Program-made: the position numbers and the translations under genes | Shown: in pieces, positions 33,101-45,100 of the stretch | Layout: the number at the start of each line of letters is the position of its first letter | Position numbering within the stretch: position 1 is the first letter of the stretch | DNA from: Branchiostoma floridae | Lineage: Eukaryota > Chordata > Leptocardii > Amphioxiformes > Branchiostomatidae | Direction: 5' to 3' | Assembly (NCBI RefSeq): GCF_000003815.2 | Contig: NC_049987.1 | Location: 6,503,781 to 6,567,780 of the forward strand | Length of the DNA stretch: 64,000 nucleotides | Notes under the pieces: model-generated | Database searches by the model: none | Seen by the model: the letters and a program-made list of their open reading frames with translations, nothing else | Told to the model about the DNA's origin: nothing

Positions 33101-36100
33101 TTCACAAGATATGACGTATCTGTGTCAGAGTGTGATTTCTTGAACCGTTCAGCGATAACGCCGTACCGTGAGCTCTTTGATCTTCTTCTGCAGCTGTGCC
33201 ACCATACTCAACTCGTCCTCCAGCCTGTTCTGAACGGCGCTAAGCTCGAAGTCGCGTCTGTGGAAAACATAACAAGGGCAGCGTCAAGCACATTCATTAT
33301 AAACAGTGGTAGAAGTTTGTGAATATGGTAAGTCATTATCTATCATTTTATGTTAAAAGTATTGTATTCTAACAGTTAATATGGATAGTGCATAGCGGGC
33401 AAAGTTCTATTGAATCGTACTTCGATAGTTTCCCTTTTGTCTTGAAGAGACAATAGTGATGTATGTGTCTTCACAACAAACCAAGGTCCAACAAACAAAA
33501 CTTCCTGGCACGTTTGACCAATTGCTGATGACACGTATCTTCAAGGTCACGGGTTAATAAGATCACGTATCCGTAACTCTCGCGAGTTTACGTTCTGAAG
33601 TGCTTGGTCATCAGTATTGATGCTGAATAAGGCGAGAGTAGTCGTTGAAAATTTGATCCGTGTGTACTTTTGAGTTAAAACAAAGTTTAGCATTGTACTA
33701 CAAAGTTCCACGTACTTCTTGAGCTTCTCCTCGTGCTCCACCTTGAGCCTCTCCAGCTCCCCAAGGCTGTCCAGAGCCTGCTTCAGGTCCGCCTCCAGCT
33801 TCTTCTTCGCCCGCTCGGCGTCAGAGCGGACTTTCTTCTCAGCATCCAGCATGTCTTGCAGCTGAGGAGACATGCCATTTGTTTAATTATGTAAGACACT
33901 CACTCCAAACAAACAAATCAGTATGTATAACTGTTGGGATGAGCATATTGGTTAAAATCTATTAGATATCAATTTGCCTCATTTTTGACGTAATTAGCCT
34001 CTTTTGCCCTTACATGAAAAAAACGCAAAGCGAAATACGGTGTGTCTCACCCTAAATTGTGTAAAGCTCGTTACATTGCTTCTAACAAGACATTATATAC
34101 ATTGGTGCAAATAATTATGTACACATAATACATCAAATGGAAAGCGTAGCTACGTGGCTTCACGACTTCCTAAGACGTACCTCTTCGATCTGCTGCTCTA
34201 GCTTGACCTTGAGCTTGTTCAAGTGGTTGGTCTTGTCTTCCTCCGACTGAAGGTCATCCAGGGTTTGCTGAAACACGGAAGGAAGAAGTCAGCTTACACA
34301 AGGTGGCATCTTATCATTCAATAAACAGATTTAACCTGTCTTTTATTCTAATGTTAACAGTACATTCTGCGCATCTTAGGATGGAATACTCTAAATTTGA
34401 GATGATACAATGTATAGCATGTACACCATAGGTACTGCCGACGAGCAAATCTAAAAGCTACGGCACTCTACATACGAATAACATGAAGCTGTTCTGTGAA
34501 GAAAATATAGTTTACTCTCTGTGATACACAGACTCCACATTCAATATCAATATCTATACTCACCGCTTGGATTTCCTCGAGTTTCTTCTTCTCGCGGGTC
34601 AGACGCTTGATGGTGTTGTCCATGTCAGCTAACTCTTCGCCCATCACGCGAACCTTAATATCGAAAGCGGATGATTAGTTGTTTGCGATCTTGTATCCAT
34701 TTTCATTTCAATCCAGCTAAGACATTAAATCTTTGCCGTTCATACGATTGCAATTCAAAAGTATAAAACAGCCGTTCCTCTCAACAACTGAGAAAACCCA
34801 TTTGTCCTTTGTCAAATTTTTGTTTCATTTCCTGATGGCTGTCTTACCTTGTCTTCCACAGCGCGCTTGTCCTTCTCCGAGCGGGCGAGGTTCCTCTCGA
34901 GATCTTCGACATCCTTCTTCAGCTCGCTCACCTACAAAGAAGACATTGCAGTGATGGGGGTAAGATTCTATTAGTACTAATAAATGCGATAAAACTATAT
35001 ACTGCTATACCGTGCTGTACATCATTGGCGCAACTTGAAGTTGAAGAAACGTCCATATGTGGAAATCAAAAGCAGGTCAATCACGTGTTGGACAAAAAGT
35101 GAAGAAAGTAATAGCAGACGGATAGTTCCAACTAGGGTGAAAAGCACCTTTTATATTTGCAATAGTCTCCAAGCAGACCCCACGGTGCCTTAGAAATAGT
35201 ATCAAAGCTGGCAAGGCACCAGGTGCCCGTTTGACTCCCTTAGCTGGCTATCTCCCTTTGGCCGGCTATTCTCCTTTGCCAGCTTTAATACTATTTCTAA
35301 GGCACCGTAGGGTCTGCTTGGAGACTATTTGCAAGAGCTACACACTGCAATATTCATGTACCTCCTTCTCTGTGTTTCCGCCTCGTTTGACTCTCTGGAT
35401 AGTGCCCTTATTGCTATATCCTCAAATCAAATTGTGTCAACTAAGGATCGGCTGAAATTGCCTAGATTTCGTCATGCAGGTCAATAGGACAGCCTAGTCG
35501 CAGCCGGGAATGTCCAAACGCCATTGACACGTTGGTCACACAGAACATAGCCTCTATATACCTCGTTCTCGAGCTTGCGGCGAGTGTGGTTCAGCTGTTG
35601 GTTGTTCTCCTCTGCCTCCTCCAGATTCTCCTTGATCTCCTCCAGCTGTGCGTCCAGGTCCGCCTTACTCTTGATCAGCATGGCGTTACGCTCCTCCGAG
35701 TCGGACACCACGTCTTGCTCCTGTGTTTACAAATAACACCATCGTCTTTTAAAATCTTACCCTTATTTTCACATCATGATACGAACATTTCTATTCAGGG
35801 TAGGAAAAATTTTCAAGGAAACATTCAAACATGTGTTCTTGCACGTTTCTTACAAAAACACGTATCATCATTAAAGTTGGCGTATGGCCCTTATCCGTTC
35901 ATTCGAGTCGTTTCAATTATTGCAAGTACAAAAACACGTATCATCATTAAAGTTGGCGTGTGGCCCTTATCCGTTCATTCGAGTCGTTTCAATTATTGCA
36001 AGAAAACGTACGGCTTGCAACTGGATGACGAGATCATTCTTCTCATTGGTGAGGGCGTTCAGCTTCTGCTCCAGCTCTTTGCGCAGTTTCTCCTCCTTCT

Positions 36101-39100
36101 CCGCCTTCTCCACGATCACCTCAAGCTCCTCCAACTTCTTCTTCATCTCCTCCTCTGCGCGTGCGCCCTGCAGCATGGGCTTGATCTGCGCATGACATAG
36201 GGAAACAGCGAGGAAGAAATGTGATGAATTCAGCCACGTTCATTTAAAAGGTAATGAATGGGAGTGATTACGGGTTGTTGCTTTTTTCAAATCCATAATG
36301 ACAATGCGCCCATGGTTAAAAAGGCATAGCCTGAAACTCTCCGGTGTACTCTACTAGTAGCGTATTCAAACTTGCAAGCGTAGTTTTAAGTTTAAGCACA
36401 AGTGCATTCACACTCGCAAACGCACCTTAGTGTACAGCTTCCACCACATCCAGTTGCGCAGACCGAGCCATTTGCGGATGTTACGCTGCAGGCAGAGCAT
36501 AGCTTCCCTGGACGCAATAGAAACAGTTAAACGATTAATCATAATATTCTGTTATCATGGGCTATGTCATTCTTTCATGTGAACTACAGTTTTGGTTTGT
36601 TTTTGTTTTTGTTTTTGAGTGTAGAAAAATAGTATTATCTAAAATGATGAATTCATACATGTATTAGGGCCGGATATGTTTTGATGTTTTTTGCTAAGCA
36701 GTGAACCATTCTACTTCAGCGCCGCACCACTGTGCAGATGTCAGCATACCTCTGTTCGACCATGATGACGAACTTGCTCCTCATGTGCCTGCCCCGAGCA
36801 CGTGCCTGGATGTTCTTGATGATTTGACTCAAGCGTTCGTCTCGAACGTCTGTTGAGTGAGAGACAGCGAAGAGAAGACGTTAGGTACTACAGTGTTCTC
36901 ATTGATTCTCCCGGCGAAAACTTCAATGGATATTTTGACTTAATTTGAATTGCAACAATAAGGTGGGGTATGCGGCAATTCGTATCGTTCACCAAACATT
37001 ACAAAGCATACAACAGTGAAATTATACAATACAGTAAATAACTAGATACAATCACATGCATCTTCAACAAGAGGAAAAGTAAAAATTCACAAACAGTAAA
37101 AAGTACAGATGTTGATTCGCCTTGTTTATAGCATAAGTTGAGAGAATGGACAAGACAGAAGAGATGGGATTGCGTGGAAAACTCGAATCTGCATGTAGTT
37201 ACCCATTGCATGTTGTTCTCTTAGATCCAAATTGTTTTCTTTCCAAATCGTTTCTTTCAACAAGAAAAAACAACGCATAGAATTGTCGATGCCCAACATG
37301 TTTTCAACCATTCGTACCTTCCAGGAAACCCAAAGTACCGGCCTTGAAGAACACCTTGGTGTGGCCGATGGCGTAACGCGCCTTCTCCAGGTTGATGGAC
37401 TCCAGGATAATCCTGGCCGCTTCCTTAGCCTCCATGAAGGCAGAGGTCGACACGGCCGGAGCCAAGATCTGGTATCTACAAGGGCAATGGCACATGCACA
37501 ATTAAGACAAAACAATACTAGTATTGCAATGCCACGATGGCAAGCTAATGATGTCACAAACGAACATGAGGCCGCCCATGCACCCAATAGAATAATGTAC
37601 ATATTGTCGCAAGCACAGTGACAACGTACCGTTGCTTGAACTCAGCATACGGAGTTCTGTTAGGGAAACCCTTCCTACAGATTCTGATGCCCTCAAGTAC
37701 ACCGTTACACGTCAGCTGGTGCATCACCAACACCGAGTCGATCACGCCTGCCGCCTTCTTCTCGTTGGGGATGATGCAGCGCACGAAGTGGGGGAAAGTG
37801 TTCTTCAGAGTAGTCATCAGTTTGTTCAGCGATTCCTGTTGCGAGAGAAAATATTTTCAAATCAATCACTTGCAAATTCATCAATAGATAAACTGCTGGT
37901 GTCGCGTGTGTGTATGTGCGTGGTCATGTGCCTTAAGTGATTGGTCAATCAAAATTGACAGTACGTTCCACTGGAAACTCGATGAGATTTCTGTTATTTT
38001 CTTTGTATGTAGTTTGGTACCTACCCGGTGCACGGAGGACACAGTCTGGAAAGCCGAACTCTTCTTACTCTTCTTTCCACCACCGCCTTTGCCTGTATGC
38101 AAATGTATGATAATTAGACTTGTTTAATGCATGCTGCTGTTCTTAACTGTTTTCCTATTAAGTCATCCATAAGATCTATACACAAAACGCTTCATATTAC
38201 TCGGATCCTCCGCCTGCGGAAAGGGACTCAAAGTCATCGATAGCTGAAGAAAACAAGTCCGTGATAGCTAGTGCGATGACTGCGAATAACAGTGTGAAAT
38301 TAAGTCAACGGGAATATTTCAACATCTTCAGTGTTAGGGCCATTTATGTCGGACCGTTGCGAGGTTTGGGGAGACTAGACTCACCGGCAGATTCCGCGGT
38401 GGTGAAGTCCTCGAAGAGCAGCACCATGAGCGGCATGTTCGACTTCTGGAAGCACTGCACCACCGTCTCGTTGATTGGATCTTTGTTCTTCTCCAGCCAG
38501 TTGTTCACATTGTACGGCACCTGACAGTAACACCAATAATTTCTTTATTCGCTTTTTAAGACAAAGACAATGTCAACGTGGCACTGCACTCATCTACAGT
38601 TCTACATACCAAGAACAAAATAAACGTTGAGCAATAATGATAACAATAACAATATGGAAAAATGAACATAGCGTATCCTATCCTCCTAAGTCATGAGGTG
38701 ACGTTTATATCTGCTTGATGAATGTGTGATGCGTCAACAAAGTAAATTTGCGCCAGTAGTAAAATGTATTAAGAACACCATCCTTAAATTCTTTATTTAG
38801 ATTACCGCCGTCATTCAGGGTTCATTGATTAAATTGATTAAAAAAAACACAAACAGCTATTGAGAGATATTCACAAGATGGGAAGTTGTGTTTGAGTACA
38901 AATGGTAGCAATCATACCGTTCCGGCGTAGTGAGCCAGGGCGAAGTGAGCCTCGTACTTGGACTTGGACGGCTTCGGCTTCTGGAAGTTCGGGGACTTGC
39001 CCAGGTGGTTGTCGTACAACTTGGACATGAAGGACTTGTCCGTAGCCTTGGGGAACATGCACTCCTCCTCCAGGATTGACAGGATGCCCAAGGGCTGAAA

Positions 39101-42100
39101 GTATATGAAAAACCGTTTATCATGGACCGTTTACATTCTATTTATACCATATCATATCATGTTGTACAAACGGATTCGCCAAGCAATGTATCGTTCAGGA
39201 GCTTCGATTCTTTTAGTAGTTAAGTAGTAAATCACTTTGTAATGCCCTCATTACATCAATGAGGCTTTCATGTAAAAAGAGTCCAGTAATGGACTGTTAC
39301 ACCAAATGCTGTTCATCATTTCTATTATGTATCGTCAAACCTTTCTAAAAATTGTTGTCAAGCACTATTTTCACGATGGTAAAATTTGGCCCAAAAGTTT
39401 CCATTCGAACGTGGAGTATCGGGTTACCGGGGCTCCCGCGCGGTCCCCGCGGAGGGCTGACGGTGACTGAAACATCTTCTACAAGATCGTGATAGTTAGA
39501 AAAGCAACCTCTCACACGTATCTCGTCGAGATTAAATGAAAATTGGCAGTGTGTACACGTCAAATCTTACCGTGTACGTGTGCTGCACAGTTTTGTTTCA
39601 ATGTTTTCTGAAATATGCCTAGTTGGTTGATTTAGAAAGGGTGTTTGGTGCACTAAAAAACAAATACCATATTTAGATCGGTCCTAAATTTGACTGAAAA
39701 TCCAAATTTTTTATATCATATGAGTAATGATTGTAAGATCAAATTTTCTGTCTTAGGAATTTTTCAACTTGAACTTAGAACTATTTTTACAGCCAAGATC
39801 AGGTCGAAAAATCATGTTTTTTACACTCAAAGACTCGTAATTCAAAATTGCCTCCATATTCCAAAAATCCCTAAGACACAAACCTGGAGATATTAGTTGT
39901 CGACAATTTAAGTCCTCAAAGAGTTGATTTGCACGCGTTTTGTAAGTGATTTAAATACCATGTTTGGCCGTATGTCGAGTTACACTGTAGGGACATGGAG
40001 TAATTGATACCGCCGTAAATAAGTGTTGTGATATTCAAGGTCACCAATAATGACGCCAGCAGCTTTGTTACATGTCACATATTCCAAACTTGGCGGCAGC
40101 AAAACTAAGCTTGCCAGATAACGTTTTATATTTGCGAAAATGTTATTTTTTCTTCTGACGCACGGCACCCAGGAAAACAAGGGTGTTTTCTGCGTGTTTA
40201 CTGTAACAACCTGCGGATGACCAAGGGTGACCTCTGATAGAACGCCCGTTCTGTTCGATCTCGTCAGCGTTCTGTTCTATTACGTCAGATAGAACATGAT
40301 TCGTGTTCTAAATCCCCAAATAGAAGTCTGGAAATTTTGGGGCCAATTTTACCATCGTGTTTCGACACTGCGTTCTCGTGACAGCATCTACGATGAGAAA
40401 AGATCTTCCAAAATAACACATGCAATCCTAGACTATGTTTCTTACCTTTTCAATGAGAGCGATACAAGCCTCCAAGTCCATACCGAAATCAATGAACTCC
40501 CATTCAATGCCTTCCTTCTTGTACTCCTCCTGCTCCAGCACGAACATGTGATGGTTGAAGAACTGCTGCAGCTTCTCGTTGGTGAAGTTGATGCAGAGCT
40601 GCTCAAACGTGTTGAACTGGGTAGCAAGAATAGGACAAAGTATTACTTTGAGGGGCATTCACTAATTAACCAATATCATAACATAAAACCGCACAATTTC
40701 ATTTCGTTGGTTCCCGAGAAAAAAGACGTGATCCGATTACAACATGAGATTTGGGGAAAGTTTTATTTCGTTCAGTTTAAGGCGTGACGACATCCAGATG
40801 CAAGTTTTTCTCCCTATTAATCTAGTCCACGGTCACTGACATGAATTGGTGTGGCAAAGCCTGCATTGTTGGAAAGTTACGGACGGCACTGCTAGGCAAA
40901 CTCAACAAAGAGGGTCCCGACAAAGACTGAAAAGTAAGTCGAAAATTTGTTTGGCTGCTGATTTCTTTGTGCGTTAAGAAGTTAGACTAATGTGTTGGAT
41001 ACGCACATCGAAGATCTCGAAGCCAGCGATGTCCAGCACACCGATGAAGTAGGATCTCTGCAGGGGGGACATCAGGGTCTTGTTCAGGCGCTTGATCTGC
41101 CAGAAGAACAACCTAGGGAAAAGGAAAGATATGTCATTTGTCCGCATCCCTCAGGGCGATATGTGATACATGGCTGAATGAGTTGGTGAGTCAGCCAGTG
41201 AGCCAGTGAGTGAGTGAATGAGAGTGAGCAAGCGACTGAATGGATGGATGGATTGATAGACTGATGAATGGATGGGTGGATATGGATGGATGGGTTGATA
41301 GGTGGATAAATACATTGGTGGATTGATGGAATATCAAATGTAATGTCAGATAAAAAGTTAACAGTTTTGTACCTGTTGTAGATGGCCTTGGCCAAAGCAC
41401 CCACAGCGTAGGTGCACTGGTCGGAGTTCTGTCCCTTGGTGACGTACTCGTTGCCGACCTTCACTCTAGGCTTCAACAGGCCTTTCTGCAGCTCAGAGCT
41501 CGGCACGCCGAAAAGATGGGCGGTCTTCTCCGAAGCTGAATAAAGACAGTAAGAGGGTCAACAAATACGTAAGTGGTTCAACGTTTTCACCCCTACTTGT
41601 AGCTGAGATGTGGCGGGTCGCCCAAAATACCCTATCCAGCTAGCCAACCATGCATCAAGTTGGTGTACAAGTTGAGAACAGTTTCCTCAGGCGAAAAGAG
41701 TTTGTCTGCCGGGCTTTGGCAGTCAATCAATTGCCACGATTCCCCACCAGATTCTGTTCTGAATAGCGAGTGTAAATTTGACAAATGCTTAGCCGATATT
41801 ATGGGCTCTGATGTACTGGAGTGTTTTAGTAAGACCTGCTAACTAACTGAATGACCGTACAGTGACCAAATGCTGTCACTGTCACTAAACTTCATTTTAG
41901 GAATATAATTCAGATGTGAATTATGACCACTAGTGTTACGGACGTAAAACATAGAAGAAATCCGTTCCCTATCAATGAAATTCGTTGAGCGATCTGTCAA
42001 ATAATTGGTGGGTCAGCGATTGCAGCGCGGTCAGTCTCTAGTGGAAAATTGGTGAAAGCCATAACTATGGGTAGAGCGCAAACACGTCCCTCACCCTCCG

Positions 42101-45100
42101 TGCCGTCGCACTCGGCCTGCTCCTCGCGCGGCCTCTGCTTGAACTTCATGTTGCCGAAGTGCATGATGCCGGCCGTCAGACGGTACACGTTGAACTTCTC
42201 TTCTTGCGTGAAGCCCAGCACGTCATACGCCTCGTCGGTCAGCTTCATCTCCTCCATGTCGTCCATGGTCGGAATAGTGGTTTCACCCTGCGATTGAAAC
42301 ATGTGAGATACTCCATTTGTTTCCCTTTTGTGCAGGCATAGGACATTCCATTATGTTATTATATGTTGAAGCCCCCCCCCCCCCCCGGATTTTTAAAACC
42401 GCCAACAGACGAAATGCATTCCCTGGACAAATACATAAATAGAGTAAAATGAAATGTCACATAGGGCAGTGCGGTAGGTATGCGAAAAAGTCACTCAGGG
42501 CGGTAGTTTCACCCTACGATACAAACAAGTCCCTTGTTCCTTTTCTGCAACAGATAAGCTCCTATGACATACGTTGCACGACAGTAAATTTGCAACATTT
42601 TTAGAAGGCGGATGTGCCGTGCAGATTTCAATTGTTTTGTGACGGAAATTCCGTCATCCCCTTAAGGCAAATCAGTTTAGAAAATATCGTATAGCGTTTC
42701 TACAGAACAAAAAAAACGATAGTTACAGATAAGGAAACGAACTTACGATAGCCAAGAACTTGAACTCCTTTGCTCCATGACCAGCAAGAAGAAGTTGCTC
42801 TGTGTGTTAAATCAGAATTGACATGAATTGACCAAGTTGCAAAAGGCTGTATGCGTTACAACACATATTAACCAATAAGGCGATACCGATTCATTTACAT
42901 GGTTTTCTGTCATTTTATGAAGAGTTAGCAAAAGGAAAACAGACGAAAGAGACTGGAATCTGACCATATTCCGAAACTGTGCACCAAGGCAAAAACTTTC
43001 GCTTTAGAATTTGTATGATTTTCTTCGGAATTCTTCGGTCCCCGCACCCCCGTAGGAAGGCCTGATGGGGTTCATGATTCAACCGCTTGCTCGCGTGTAC
43101 TCACCCAGGTTCTGCGGGAAGGCCTGGGACAGCAGCTGATAGAAAACGTGGTACCCACGCTCCGCGGGAAGCTGCGAGATCACACGGGACTTCTCCAGTA
43201 GATCTGACAAGGACCACGGGAGCAAAATTATTTGGACGATCTTTTCATAACACCTGACGCAACGTGTACGTTATACACATGAATGGCGCCCATTCATGCA
43301 AAAGTAGACAAATACATAAAAGACGGGTGTTGCTATTAGAAACAAATCATTCTAGCCCCATCCTTTTGTCCTTTTGTATGAATATATTAGAGGTTTACGT
43401 GTGTTAGTCTTTATCTTGTAGCAAGTAGAATTGTTATATTTAGTTGATTTTTCTATTTGGTAATTTCGTGCGAAAGTCGGTGTACGGTGTATGAAGTTTC
43501 TATGTAATAATAATAATGTTGTTACTCACAGCCCTCAATGTCGGCACCGGCCAGCTTTCCGTTGGATCCGAAGTGGATACGGATAAATTTACCCTGTGAA
43601 GAGACACAGACTCATCAGGCACGTGATAGCAACCTAGCTACTTCATCAGTCATCTTAGAAAGAGACGCCCCAGAGGACATCGCAGAACATGGAGGGAGGA
43701 CCCAGAGCGTCAAATACGAGCATACAATATACTGTTGAAAACAAGTTATTCCTATCTCTGGAACATTGATAACTCTAGAATAGACGTGGTCAAAGGATTA
43801 CCAAAGAAAACGTTTGGTTTACTTACGAAACGGGAGGAGTTGTTGTTCCTGGTGGTCTTGGCGTTACCGAAGGCCTCGAGGACAGGGTTGGTCTGCACGA
43901 CCTGATCCTCAAGGGTCGCCTGCGTGGAACAGACACAAACACATGACGTGTTATAGCCGCCACGTTGGTCGGTTAAACAAGAAAGACTCACACCTTCAGT
44001 GTACAAACTCATAATTGCTGACACAAGATGTAATAAATGCGGAGATGTGATAACATTCACAAGTTCAAATTCGTCTGACATCCATTATGTCGGATAATAT
44101 TTACGCCATAGCCACATGAGTCCCAAACCAAGGTGTTTTTCTCACTACCCTATGGGAAAATGCGTAACGATTAGAAGACAAAATCGTCGGTGTTTTAAAC
44201 AACCTTGCGTATGCATCAGAACACTGTACCTTCTTTTTCCCTCCTTCCTCGTCCTTCTTGGGACCGCCCAGGGCAGCGACCAGGGCGAAGTAGGAGATAA
44301 CCTTCTTCGTGTTCTCAGTCTTACCGGCACCAGACTCGCCGCTGCACGAACATATTGCACGAACGTTTAACACTTAAAATGCATTTTGCTACCGATGCAA
44401 CTTTAACCTGAGACAACTCAGATCTGGCAAAGCAGGGATCTCGCCAGAAAATACGAGTACGCTGGTCCAGGGGTAAAAACTGCTAAGTCCACATGGTCCA
44501 AACCATTGTTGCATTTCACAAGTACAATGGAGACTTTTTCCATTACATCTCACCTGTAATTGCATTCCAGCGAAATTATTTTCAGTAGAATTTCTAAAAC
44601 AAAAGCTTATTTTTTTTCATTATGAGCTTATTATTGCATGATGGGATCACCACACTTACCGTAAACTGAGACGAAAACTAGCAGTAGCATGCCAATCTAT
44701 AAAACATAGGTAACTAATTAATAGTACTAGATGGTATTTTCGTCTGTGTCCATCAGATGAAGTGGCCGTTACCAAACAAAAGGTAGAAATCACACAAAAG
44801 AAAATAAAACCGAACTTACGTGATCAACATGGACTGGTTCTCGTGCTCTGTAAATGGTAAAAAAGTGAGAGCGTAGTGTATAACGTTACCATTGCATTCC
44901 ATGTAACATCTAGAATCTGCCAGAGAGCCAAAATCAAAGTTGTCATTTGTTTTTCGAACAACTGCCCACATTGGGACTATCACATTCCGTCCACAACGTT
45001 TCCAGTTACAGTATGCTGTCTACAACCAAGCATGTTACCCACAATACATAAAGACATACAACTTCGACAGCACATCATCATCGCACTGCCCATGCGCATT

